A stretch of DNA of 64,000 nt from contig JACGCM010001954.1 of the NCBI GenBank assembly GCA_014058105.1, positions 1-64,000 on the forward strand, given 5' to 3'. The translations under genes and the position numbers were made by a program. This DNA is from Kingdonia uniflora (lineage: Eukaryota > Streptophyta > Magnoliopsida > Ranunculales > Circaeasteraceae). How positions within the stretch are numbered: position 1 is the first letter of the stretch; each line of letters starts with the position of its first letter. The notes beneath the pieces were generated by a model. The model did no database searches. It was not told where the DNA came from and saw nothing but the letters and a program-made list of their open reading frames with translations. Shown here one piece after another: positions 44,717-55,257 of the stretch.

Positions 44717-45699
44717 TGAAAGGTTTTGGCTTATCTCATTTCATATATGTGGAGTCCCGTGGTTATCTCAGCCAAAGACGGTGATAGAATTAAAACTGTT
44801 GGACAAGTCATCTACAACCAACGGCCGAGAAGGTAAGTTGGTAAGTAGAACTCTGATAATTGAAAAGCCAAAATGTTTCAACTATCTTTGTTTTTAAACT
44901 TTTTTTTCTTTTTTTTTTCGATCAACTTTGGGTGTCGTTCGAACGACCTCTGGGAAAAGGCAACCATTTAAAGCGAGTTTCAAACTGCCTCTTTTTGTAG
45001 GCTTATGTGGGTATCTTGTTCAAACGACTTTGGGTGCCGTTCGAACAACCTCTGCGAAATGACAACCTTTTCAAAAGAGTTTCAAATTGCCCCTTTTTAT
45101 AAGGCTATTTGATTAACTCAATCGAATGACTTTGGGTCGCATTCGAACGAGTCTCAGGAAAAACTATTTTTTTATTTAAACAAACCTTATTTTGTTTTTC
45201 CTCTGACCAAGTTGTTCACAGAGTTTATTTTGAGAGCTTAACATCCTTTATTAGAGAGAATAATCAAGATCAATCAAAAACCTAAAACCATGAGGTTGAT
45301 GTTGAATTAGTCTAATTCTACTTCCAACATATTGCTCTAGAGTGATTCGGGGAGGGTGATCCTTGTTGAGAGATTAAGGAACGCCATTACGAGAACGAAG
45401 GAGATAGGGCGTAAAGCTTGGATCATAAGAGAGATAATCACGAGACGAGGTTATCGAGTCTTTAAGTGTATTTCAGATTGTAATACTTTTTTATTAGTGG
45501 ATTTTTGGTTGCCAAGTTCATCGACAACGACCTGTAGTTTTTCTCCTAAGGAGTTTCCACATGGTAAAAATTTTCTTGTGTCCTTTATTTCTCTGTCTTA
45601 ACTATTGATTATTTATGCTTATTTCTAGATCATTGATTGATATGAAGTGTTCTGACCAAATTTCTTGAAATAAATTAAATTCGAGCATAAAAAAATTTA
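44717..45699 (+). repeat. 3' LTR of Cop-D
   Basis: Begins TGAAAGGTTTTGG after the purine tract and is followed by GAGTT. It is longer than the 5' copy, partly through a T-rich insertion at 44880-44920. Confidence 0.83.
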
Positions 45700-45709
45700 G
45701 AGTTATATC

Positions 45710-46428
45710 TGTAGTAGCCTACTCGCGGCCTTCTACCCCATTCAAACACTCGAAGGCTACTTCGAAGCCTACTCGAATATATCGAACTCCATCCAATCCT
45801 TAAATAAAGCCTCCCAAAGATTATCTGAAGACGAAGCCTCGAGAACAAACTCCACATCGCAGCAGAGATACTTCAACCATATCCGCACATGGTCGAAGTA
45901 TAACGGGACAGATGGCCATCTCACTAGAAAGGACAGCACAGTTGTTGGTCCTTGCAGCTACAGTGACAGGCCCAACCACTACTAACGTATCAAAGTGCAA
46001 AGACAGACCCAACAACTGATACAGTGACGGTTTTGACAATGCTGGTGCCCATACATACTCTGGGATATCCGGATAATACCCTTGTAATCTGACCTAACCT
46101 TGGTGACTCAGCCCTTCCTATAATTCTATAAATGGGAGAGATGGGGAACCAAGGGGGGGTTACAAAAATTCTCCCCAGAACCTTTCCAGTTTACCTTCGA
46201 TCACCCTATAAAAACCCAGTACTCGAACCTTCTACTACACGACGGAAATATAAACACTCTTAAAAATCCTCATCAGAGGTCGTGGAGAGTCACATTCCAG
46301 GCCTCACACAAGCATATTGTCTATTGATTACTCTAATTTTAGATAACGTACTTGTATTCCTTTGCTTGAAGATTTAACCCCGTGGTGTAAGAGCCAACTT
46401 CCCCTCCTTAAGAAGTTAGGCCCCTACA
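45710..46428 (+). repeat. 5' LTR of Tat-2
   Basis: TGTAGTAGCCTACTCG to AGGCCCCTACA. It has CTATAAATGGG at 46122 as TATA box. The LTR is related to 55695-56414 and, inverted, to 60017-60752. Confidence 0.92.
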
Positions 46429-46447
46429 TTTGGCGCCGTCTGTGCTT
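46429..46447 (+). promoter_or_regulatory. Primer-binding site of Tat-2
   Basis: TTGGCGCCGTCTGTGCTTC follows the 5' LTR directly. Its first 15 bases match the form common in plant gypsy elements; the end (CTTC for GGAA) is changed. Confidence 0.8.
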
Positions 46448-46513
46448 CCCACCCTACCAATCTTCTTTTCTCTTTCCTTCCCCTTTGTTTTCAACTTCCA
46501 CAGACTCTCCTCA

Positions 46514-46790
46514 ATGGCACCCGCCCTCCGCTCCAGTTCAACCTATGTCGGAAACTCCATCGACGGAGTGGTGGCCCAAATATATAGCCCTACTATCTCA
46601 ATAATTTTCTCAAGCCGAGGAGCGACACCACGCACAGCTTTACCAGGAATGTAAAACGTACCGACTGGAGCTAGAAATTGAATGGAACCGCCGCCTGGAC
46701 GATATGAATAGACAGAACCGAGCAATCGACGAGCTGTGTAATCACTGTCTCTTTCCATCCCCACACCTTCAGCAGATACAACCTTACCCA
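46514..46790 (+). pseudogene. Tat-2 gag N-terminal remnant
   Basis: From ATG 46514 a short frame (about 46 codons) runs to 46654; in the overlapping frame a charged piece follows (LEIEWNRRLDDMNRQNRAID). At about 46790 the sequence switches to the region just before RT. Tat-1 has about 2.3 kb between PBS and that point, Tat-2 only 0.4 kb, so the gag core, zinc site and protease are missing. Confidence 0.55.
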
Positions 46791-46795
46791 TCGAA

Positions 46796-48270
46796 CCTAT
46801 TGTTTATATCGAACTCAGCGGTCCTGGTCGAGGTACATTTATTAGAACTTCTCTAGACGAAGCAGAACGCCTCCAAGTTACAGATTTTCTTTAAGCAAAC
46901 AAAGATGTCTTTATATGGACGTTCCAGGAGATGCCCAGTGTCGACCCCAATCTGGCGTGCCATCGCCTCGGCCACATTTCCTATTCCACAGTAGTAAAAC
47001 AGAAGAAGCATAACCTGGCATCACGACTTCGAGAAGCAGTGAACCTTGAAGTAGACAAGCTCATAGCCGTAGGTTTTATCAGAGAATTAAACTATATTGA
47101 CTGGATATCAAATATTGTGGCAATTCCCAAGAAGAACGGCAAGATCAGAATCTGCGTCGACTTCACAAACCTCAACAAGCACACACCGAAGGACAGTTTC
47201 CCCTACCCAATTATCTCAGCACTCCTCGGACATGAGTACCTATAAATGATGGATACGGCTTCGGGTTTCAATCAGGTATCCCTCCTCCCCGAAGATCAAC
47301 TTAAAACTTCCTTTATCACTGAACAAGGCCTTTACTATTTTAACGCCATGCCATTCGGCCTTAAAAATGTGAGAGCCACTTACCAGCGCCTTGTCACAAT
47401 CATGTTTAAACCCCTGCTTGGCAAGTCGGTCGAAGTTTACATCAGCGACATGTTATGCAAGAGCCTCCAAAAACATACCCACATTCAGGACCTAACCGAA
47501 GTCTTTTCGATACTTCGAACATACAACATGAAACTCAACCCAGATAAGTGCCAGTTTGGCATTTTGTCTGGTAAATTCTTAAGCCACCTTATCAGTAAAC
47601 GAGGTATCGAGATCGACCCCAATCATATTCGAGCCCTCATCGATATGCCTTCAACCCAAACCAATAAAGACATCCAAAAAGTGGTTGGTAAGATAATAGC
47701 CCTCAACTGCTTCATTTCCAAATCCTCAGACATATGTGCTTGGCTATTTTTCCTCTTACGCGACCAAGGCGTCCACAAAGCAAAAAAGAAAAACAGCACA
47801 GATATTAACTGGACACCTGATTGTGAGCATGCCTTCCTCAAACTCAAAACTTATCTTGGCCGACTACCCATTATCAGCACCCCTATCGAAGGTGAAATAC
47901 TCTCTTTATACCTCGCTGTTACAGATACCTCTATCAGTTTAGTACTTATTCGACTCGAATCAAACGTCGAGAAGCCTGTATATTTTATCAGGAAAACTCT
48001 AACACCTGCAGAAAATCAATATTCGAAACTTGGTCGTTAGCTCCTCACCCTTGTCTACTCTGCTCGTAAACTCAAACCATATTTTCAATCCCACCCCATT
48101 GGTGTTATAACAAGTTATCCCCTTCGGGAAGTGCTCAGCAAAAAAGAGAAATCTAGACGAGTACAATAGTGGTTTCTGTATCTTGGCAAATTCGATATTA
48201 CATTCAGAAAGCAGATATCCCAGAAAGGCCAAGCAGTAGCAGTTTTCCTAGCTGACTTCCCAATCAAAGA
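46796..48270 (+). pseudogene. Tat-2 reverse transcriptase and first RNase H
   Basis: Starts in the pre-RT linker (TFIRTSLDEAERL), then FIWTFQEMPSVDPNLACHRL (46914), NIVAIPKKNGK and DFTNLNKHTPKDSFP. A TAA at 47243 stands in HEYL*MMDTASGFNQV, beside the first catalytic Asp (MMD). MPFGL follows at 47347. The second catalytic motif reads VYISDM (47438) where VYxDDM is expected, so one of its two Asp is Ser. The frame stays open to 48040 through the RT thumb and RNase H start (NWTPDCEHAFLKLK and SLYLAVTD). A TAG at 48038 and later stops follow. RT is therefore inactive twice over. Confidence 0.88.
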
Positions 48271-50081
48271 TGTCGATTGGGAGGAACATGAAGATGACTT
48301 AACAAACGACCAACCTGAAGCAACAGATCCATGGAACACCAACACTGGCTGGCGTCTATTCACAGATGGATCCGCTGGGCCTAATTATTCTGAGATCAGT
48401 ATAGTCCTAGTCATACCTACCAATGATCGAATAGAGAAGGCAGACAAGCTCAACTTCAAATGTTTCAATAATGAAGCCGAGTATGAAGCTTTGATTTATG
48501 GCCTTGACCTTTCCCTTGAACTCGGAGTCCCCAAACTCGTAGTTTTCACAGATTCCTACATTGTTCAAAGACATTACAAAGGTGAAAATCAAGCTAATGG
48601 TCACATGGCTGAATATGCTGCTCTCGTTCGACAACGCATGAACCGTTTCCCCGAAAAATATACTATCACTCATTACCCTCGAGGAGAAAATTGACATGCA
48701 GATGTTCTCGCCTACATAGCAGCCATGCTAGGCCAATCTGAATCCCGGACCCTCTATATCGAAGTACTCGAACGCCCAAGTATCGACCAGATGGAAGCCA
48801 ATGCCATCAATACTGGGGATAAGAGTCTCGATCCAGACGACTGGTGAACACCATTCCTTCAGTACCTCAGCAATGCAACCCTCCCAGATGACCATAAAGT
48901 TAGACGATCATTGTTAGAAAATTGCCGCAGATGCACTATCCACAAATAGGAATTGTATCGCAAATCCCTAAATGGCGTCATCCTTCGATGCATATCTCAA
49001 ACCGAAGCCTCTACAATTTTAGCTGAACTCCATGAAGGTATCTGCGGTGCTCATACTTCTGGTCATTCTATGGCCCTTTGAGCCATCTCTCAACGATTAT
49101 TCTGGCAGAATATGAAAAAACAAGCCAAAGAGTATGCCAAACACTGTGACAAATGCCAACGTCTTGCTTACGACATTCATTGCCCTTCACATGACCTCCA
49201 TTTCAGTCAAGTCTCTTGGCCATTCAAAAGATGAGCTAATGATCTCATTGGCCCTTTTCCCAAAGCCTCAGGCAGTCAAAAAAACATCTTTGTTGCAACA
49301 GACTATTTTACCAAATGGGTCAAAGCCGTACCTTGTGCCAAACCAGAGAAGAAGAAATTATCAAATTTCTACGGGAAAACATCATCTCACGCCTTGGCTG
49401 CCCTCATATGATCCGATGCGACAATGGTCTCCAGTTTGTCAGTACCAAAGTCAGATATTTTCTCAAGAAACATAACATCATCCTCTCCCCCTCAACACCT
49501 TACTACCCCCAAGGAAATGGTCAAGTTGAAGTAATCAATAAAACCATTATCAACGGTCTCAAGAAAAGAGTCGATGCAAAGAAAGGTCGATGGGTCAGGA
49601 GCTAGATCATGTCCTCTGGGCCTATCGAACAACACCAAGAAAATCCATAGGTTATACCCCTTTTCTTCTAGCCTACGGTACCGAAGCTGTGTTTCCTACT
49701 CAATTCGAAGTACCTACACGAGATCCCAACCTCCCAGACGAAGATAATGAGTTTGAGCTCGGGTGCAACATATTATGGATCGATAAAACCAGAGGTCGAG
49801 CAATTGCCAACATTGGTCGTTATCATCTGTCCCTCTAGAAGTCCAATAATAAGAGAGTTAGACCATGAATTTTCAACATCAGAGATCTGGTACTTCGACG
49901 AGTCAACCAATCCTCGAAGCCTCGAAATACCGGCAAACTAGCCGAATCCTGGGAAGGACCTTATGTCATGTATGAAAAAACTGACATGGGTTCATACTAT
50001 ATGATGACAGAAGACGAAGAACCTCTACTAAACCCATGGAATACAATAAAGCTAGTCTCCTATAGCAAGCCACGGCCTTAA
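48271..50081 (+). pseudogene. Tat-2 second RNase H and integrase
   Basis: Second RNase H: LFTDGSAGPN (48355) keeps the first Asp; NNEAEYEALIYGL keeps the Glu; FTDSYIVQRHYKGE keeps the next Asp; HADVLA, after a TGA at 48691, the last. Integrase: zinc site H...H...CDKCQ (about 49030-49157). The core has VATDYFTKW (49296), RCDNGLQF (49413) and GQVEVINKT (49518): all D, D and E residues are present. Then LAYGTEAVFP and the C-terminal SWEGPYVMYEK to a final WNTIKL at about 50035. Two frameshifts (near 49315 and 49600) and several stops. Confidence 0.87.
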
Positions 50082-50155
50082 CCTTGTATAACTGATGTAA
50101 TACAAAATAATCAATAAACAGCTTTTCCACCCATACTTTGTCTCCTCCTTTCAAT

Positions 50156-50930
50156 GAATTTCTTGGTTTAACTTAGGTATTATGTCAACCCTCCGACCTG
50201 ACTGATACTTAGGACTGACCTTGAGATTTTTCAAACCTCCAAATTCGAGCAAACTTGAGGGGCAGGAATGGTCAAAAGACCAGACCTTCGGGAATGCATT
50301 GGGAGCGAACAGTTATGCTTCGTTGTGGCTTAGGCCTTCGAAGTCTAGCCGATTTCTTGGTTTACTTTAAGTATCATGTCAACCCTCGACCCGACTGATA
50401 CTTGGAAGCAACCTTGAAATTTTCAAGCTTCCAATTTTGAGCAAACTTGAGGGGCAAGGATGGTCGATAGACCGGACCCTCGAGGATGTATTGGGGGCGA
50501 ACAGATAAGCTTCGATCAGGTTCAAAACCGTCGAAGTCCAGTCAATTTCTTGGTTTACCCCAGGTATAATGTCCCTCCTCACCCCGACTGATACTTGGGG
50601 GGATCTTGAATTTTTCAAGTTTTCAACATTCGAGCAAACTCGAGGGGCACGAATGGTCAAAAGGCTGGACCCTCGAAAATGCGTTGGGGGAAAACACATC
50701 TTGCTTCGCTGTGGCTTAGGCCTTCGAAGTCCAATGAATTTTTAGGTTTCCTCTAGATATCACGTCCCCTCAGCTCGACTGATACGCAGGGGCGACCTTG
50801 AAATTTTTTAAACTTCCAACATTTGAGCAAACTCTAGGGGCACAAATGATTGACCGACCGGACCCTTGAGAATGCGTTAGGGGTGACCACGTCTTACATC
50901 GTTGTGGCTTAGACCATCGATGTCTAGTAG
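50156..50930 (+). repeat. Tandem array of about 190-bp units in Tat-2
   Basis: Four units starting at about 50156, 50351, 50543 and 50734 and a fifth fragment at 50928. Each starts ATTTCTTGGTTTA, continues ACTGATACTT and GAGCAAACTTGAGGGGCA, and ends CCTTCGAAGTC. It lies between integrase and the antisense ORF. Known: 3' regions of Tat-lineage elements often carry tandem repeats that can seed satellite DNA. Confidence 0.88.
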
Positions 50931-51605
50931 ATCCCTTAATTTCAAAAGAGGTATCACAACATCCTCGAAGCTCTTCAGGGTTCGATCACTCTACAGTCAT
51001 TCGACATAAACAGTACATGCAGATACTATTGTACAAGAATATCTACAATTCTGCTAAATGCAAGAAGATTCAAAACATTATACACCAGAGAAACAGTTTC
51101 AATACAACTCAAGCTAAGCCACACATCAAGAGTTCGATACAAGCTAAGCCAACAGAATAAGCCTCAATATTTTAACAATCCAGAACAAAGCAAGGCCAGA
51201 ACAAGGCAGCAAATTCAGTTCAGAACATCAAGCATAAATTCAAAAGTAGCTCAGACTCAAATCCAGAAGTTTAATAATAGATAAGCAGCATCAGTACACT
51301 CCAGCAGCTCACAAAAATACCAAGTTCAAAGACCAACTCCACAAAAAAATAAACATGGTTCAAAATATTACAACTCAACAACAAATCAGAAATTGCAGAC
51401 ATGGAACTCTAATACAAATACCTCATATCGGCGCGGCTGCATCCTCTTCCCCAACAGGGCCTTCAGCATCGCCTTCAGCACCTATAATCAAAGGCCTCAG
51501 CCCCGAACCATCTACAATCACGTCAGGTGAAGCCCCAGCAACAATACATTTGCTCAAAAAAGTTTCGATGCCCCTTCCAGTACCTTCAACATCAACTTCC
51601 ATTCC
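50931..51605. other. Tat-2 stretch between tandem array and antisense ORF
   Basis: Contains CA/AAG-rich sequence (51050-51350) and presumably the 3' untranslated end of the antisense unit. No convincing frame on either strand. Confidence 0.4.
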
Positions 51606-52733
51606 TCATTTATTTGTCTGCAAAGACTCCTCAGTAACATGCTCTTCCATAATAGGAAGGCGTTCAAACGTGTTAGGGTCAAATCCCTGATCCTCAATAA
51701 ACTCTTTCAGCTTGACAGTCACTCTACATTCACCATCAAACTGTGCCTGGTACAACACCTCCTGTTCTACCTTCTCCTTCTCTTTTGCAGCAAGCTTCAC
51801 CGCCTACACCTGCTCCTGATTATACCATTGACTCTCGAGCCTCTTATCGAAGGAGTCTGTGATTGCTGCCAAATCTTGCTTCAAAATTTTGACCCCAAGC
51901 AATAATGAAGCCTCAGTCCCTCGAGCAAGCTCTAAACTCTCAAGCGCCTCCCGCAACCTCCTTTTTCCCACTTTCACTACCTTGGTGAATGACTTCTCTC
52001 AAGCATCCGTCTGCTAGAGTATTCAAACCGTCTGCATTTCTCAAAGCATAAAGCCCATAAGAGGATTGCAAAAAACTTACAAACAATAATAGACAGTTAC
52101 CTAAAACATAGTCTTCTTCATCCGCCTCAATGCCTCTTCTGGATTAGCATCACAGAGCTCTGCCATCGAACCAGCCTTGGCTAGAGCATGCTCTTATGGC
52201 TCAGCCTCCGTCATCTCTTCCTCCTCGTCCTCTACATCATCATCCCCCAACGCCCTACGCTTTTTGCACTGAATAACCTTCGACTGTTGCACCTTCGGAG
52301 TTTCAGGCACGACTTTACCCTTCCTTTTCTCAGCCTGTGTTGGCACCTGCTTCGGCCTTAGTCTCGAAGCATCACTAGCCATTTCGGGCACTGGCGCTAT
52401 TTGCCTCGACGCCCTTTTCGACATCGAAACATACTGAACATTTCTTGGCAACTCATCCCCTCCCATTTCTTTGGGTACTTTCAAACCACCCTCACCTCTC
52501 TCCCCCCACACTATCTCCTCCTCTTTACTATCCTCAGTCACTATCGTCTTACGACGTCTTGTAATAGGAACCTCACCAGCTGGCAGCACCATGGCCAAAG
52601 GGACATCGATTACAACATCTAACACCTCTAAGTTGCTTCCCTCATCCATTGGAGTACGACCAGAAATACTAGCCTCAAGTTCTTTGATTTCTTCATCTAT
52701 CAGCCTCTATCTTGAAGCTCGACGGGTATGCAT
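51606..52733 (-). pseudogene. Tat-2 antisense extra ORF with one coding intron
   Basis: ATG at 52733 begins MHTRRASR; a TAG comes next (codon 9) where Tat-3 has CAG. The frame then stays open to 52194: VPITRRRKTIVTED, an acidic piece, KKRRALGDDDVEDEEEE. After a TAA it runs ALAKAGSMAELCDANPEEAL to 52101, where a donor AG|GTAACT opens a 69-nt intron (52032-52100). The second exon (52031-51606) is a Glu/Lys/Leu-rich coiled coil (LREALESLELARG, LKQDLAAITDSFDKR, EKVEQEVLYQ) ending LQTNK-stop. Basic KKRR/TRRRK patches suggest a nuclear location. No enzymatic domain seen. Extra antisense ORFs are known in Tat elements; function unknown. Confidence 0.68.
52032..52100 (-). other. Predicted second intron of the Tat-2 antisense ORF
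   Basis: Donor TTTAG|GTAACTGTC at 52100 and acceptor GAAATGCAG|ACGG at 52032, 69 nt apart. The donor is nearly identical to that of the Tat-1 antisense intron at 11759. Short for a plant intron but above the usual lower limit. Confidence 0.45.
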
Positions 52734-52739
52734 CTTATC

Positions 52740-53022
52740 CTATAGAAGAAGGGGCACACAATCAGATCGATAAATTCGATAATTACGTGTCAATAACCCA
52801 TATCCCATCTACCCCCTCCAACAAATTACAAACACATTCAAAACCTCGATCCTAAACCCAATCCCTCATTTAAAACCCTTAAAATCCTCAAATGGGTTGA
52901 AACCCAAACTTATGAATTCCCTTATCCTCGAAGATAACCTCCAAACTCTAAACCCAGAAGATTCTACTCACAGACACAGAAGGCAAAGCAAAACAAGAAT
53001 AAACAGAGATCAAGTGACATAC
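52740..53022 (-). other. Predicted leader intron of the Tat-2 antisense unit
   Basis: Donor ACACAG|GTATGTCACTT at 53022; acceptor TTCTATAG|GATAAG at 52740, seven bases before the ATG. The Tat-3 copy has AATACAG|GTACGTCACTT and TTTTATAG|ACTAAG at the same places with a 282-nt intron. Conservation of both sites and of length in two copies supports splicing. Confidence 0.6.
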
Positions 53023-53170
53023 CTGTGTTAAAAGAAGTATACTCAAAATAGCAAGATTAATGCAACAACTTCAGCAACCTCTCTCAAGCACCAACACTAA
53101 TGGCGTATGCTCTCTTCCTCTCACTCTCTCTGGGTTTTTTTTAATGAACAATACAGTAGTTACTTCTCTC

Positions 53171-53180
53171 ATATATACAT
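53171..53180 (-). promoter_or_regulatory. TATA box of the Tat-2 antisense ORF
   Basis: Minus strand GGTATGTATATATGAGAG. The Tat-3 equivalent is GGTATATATATCAGAG at 63242-63257. The distance to the leader donor (about 150 bp) is the same in both copies. Confidence 0.55.
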
Positions 53181-53619
53181 ACCTTCTCGGAAAACCAAAA
53201 CCGCCTCAATTTTCAAACCACTATTATTACCATGCCCCCACTACCCCGGCTTTTTGGCTGTAATGTGTTTTGACAGATTTACCCCTTATTCCCCTCACGT
53301 ACAAATCGCACGCTCACTCTAATTTTACCTTAAAATCAATGCTTCTCGAACCTTCTGATCCCCTCACGGAGCCACCCAGTCAAATCTCAACATCTAATTA
53401 CAACTTTTTCTGTAAAATAGGCAAAAATCATTATTACTTGTACGACACACTGCTCCAGGCGTACATACCGTTCTGACAGACCAGCTGTTTGGGCTGTCAG
53501 TACGACCAGTCAAATCCAACAAAACCTTCGACACACCCACGTCTCGTCCACGTATAATCGACTACACCAGATATTAAAAATTTGATCTACAGTACATTTG
53601 TCACTTCAAAACTTCATGT

Positions 53620-54010
53620 CTTTATTACTTTGACAGATCATCTGTGTACTTCGACAGATTACATTTTTACTTTGACAGATCATCCTCCCACTTTGATAGG
53701 TTACAATTTCTTACTTCAACAGTTTAAAATTCCTCTTATACACAAATCAAAATTCTGAATTTTATTTTGATAAATCAAAATTCTACTTCGACAGACTACC
53801 ATTTGTACATCAACAATTCAAGATTTTCCTTCAACAGTTCAAACACCCTACTTCGACAGATTATACTATTACTTCGACAGCTCAGGATACTACTTCAAGA
53901 ATTCAGAACCGTCCTTTGACAGATTTTACCGTTACTTTGACAGTTCAAAATTTCTGTTTCGATATTTCAGACATTTAGTGCGACAGTTCAAATTGTTCCT
54001 TATAAAGAGC
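53620..54010 (-). repeat. TTCGACAG array upstream of the antisense promoter in Tat-2
   Basis: About fourteen imperfect units of 20-40 bp around ACTTCGACAGNTTA (for example at 53646, 53680, 53768, 53852, 53870). The Tat-3 copy carries the mirror array TGTCGAAGTA at 62460-62770. It lies between ORF B and the TATA box of the long antisense unit, about 450-850 bp upstream of it. Confidence 0.7.
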
Positions 54011-54165
54011 CAGAATACTACTTCTGCAGTGATTCAAAATCCTAATTTCATTCAGAAGGACAAGACATTCAGTCACAAATTACAGACCCCATAAAAAAAT
54101 ACAACAACAAAAATGAACAACAGACAGACCAACCAAAACACCCAACAGTACAGTTGAAAGAGACC

Positions 54166-54483
54166 CTAATTATCAGCGGGATGGTTCTATTCGACCACAT
54201 GCACAACATCAGCATCCTCCTAGTCTACAATCTCATTCGCAAACGATTCAAGCAGGGACAACCGGTGGAATGGTAATAGTCCCATCATCTACAATATTTC
54301 CCACCAGTACGCGAAGGGCATGCCGGCAATAGGTACCCCTGGTTCCGCCTCAAAAAGATCAGGCATCTCAGCATCAATGTCCTGTTCAATACCAAACCTT
54401 CGTTATAACCCTAACATCGCCTCCCATACTCGCCCGACCCTTACTGCCGCCTGGTTCTCTTGTGCAGGTACATTTAAAGCCAT
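54166..54483 (-). pseudogene. Tat-2 antisense small ORF B (105 codons, four stops)
   Basis: ATG at 54483 in CAGAATGGCTTTAAAT and a TAG at 54166, exactly 318 nt, the same length as in Tat-3. The protein begins MALNVPAQENQAAV and has FGIEQDIDAEMPDLFEAEPG then IAGMPFAYWW. Four internal stops (TAA for CAA; TAG three times) interrupt it; no indel relative to Tat-3. It is a paralogue of ORF A (shared M-P-x-L-x-E-x-E-x-G-x-x-I-x-G-x-P-x-A-Y). Own TATA box 74-81 bp upstream. No known family. Confidence 0.6.
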
Positions 54484-54556
54484 TCTGATCCGAGCAAGTA
54501 AGCAGAAAAATGAAGAAAGAATGCAGAACTATGAGAGATCCTCTTCACAGCAGCCC

Positions 54557-54564
54557 CTTTTATA
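54557..54564 (-). promoter_or_regulatory. TATA box of ORF B in Tat-2
   Basis: Minus strand CATGTATAAAAGGGGC, with a good TATAAAAG. Expected start of transcription about 54530, ATG at 54483. Tat-3 has TATAAATT at 61915, 59 bp before its ATG. Confidence 0.55.
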
Positions 54565-55257
54565 CATGAAGGAAAATTTCAACTTTCCTTCTTCCCTAGC
54601 CGCATTAATTGTGGTCTTCTATTTCCCACCTAGAAAAATAAGCAGTCCAACCTGTACAACTTCTTAGACGTAACAGTTTCATCTGTATGCGCATGGAAAC
54701 ACCATTTACGAGGACTTGCAATCGAAACTCTTGCATCGAACAATCGACCAGTTACCCAACCTTCGACTTCAATCTCTTGCATCGCATCGACACTAATACA
54801 GAGTTAATTACCTTCGACCATATCATTATACTTCGACGCCATTTTTCCAACAATATTCATTACCACCTATCAGCGTTCGATGAGATGCACTTCTTACCCT
54901 GCTTACAAGTATTTTCGTTCCTAATGCCTACCAGTTACAAAGACTCACATATGCAGCAAGTTATTATTCTCATTCCATTCTCCAAATCCCAACAACCAAA
55001 CCAACAAACTTATATAACCAAATACATTCAAACTATAACAAAACTGAAACCTCTAAATATAACCCTACAAAAAACCCTGTACTATTACCATCACCTTTAC
55101 CACCACCTCAAACAGCAGACCTACTTCCAAAAGGTCCAGTTCCACTCGCCGAGGTCTATTTCTCCATCTCCTCTTCTGCACAAATGAGGCACTCGGCTAA
55201 AGCTGAGAAAAAGAGGTACCGTTTCTTCGAAGTCATAAAGTTGTACTTCAGTTTCTC

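Larger units (their letters stand above)
38823..45699 (+). mobile_element. Cop-D: SIRE-like Ty1/copia deletion derivative
   Basis: LTRs 38823-39725 (903 bp) and 44717-45699 (983 bp) start TGAAAGG, and GAGTT is duplicated at 38818-38822 and 45700-45704. The PBS TATCAGAGC (initiator-Met type) lies at 39730, and the purine tract AAATGGGGAGAT before the 3' LTR. The interior keeps gag, but protease, integrase and most RT are missing: gag is joined to an RT N-terminal block, then about 2.9 kb of noncoding sequence. The element therefore could not move on its own. Confidence 0.85.

Noticed and set aside
52401..52773. Plus-strand frames of 73-100 codons in 52401-52773
   Set aside because: Opposite the conserved antisense ORF; not conserved in Tat-3.
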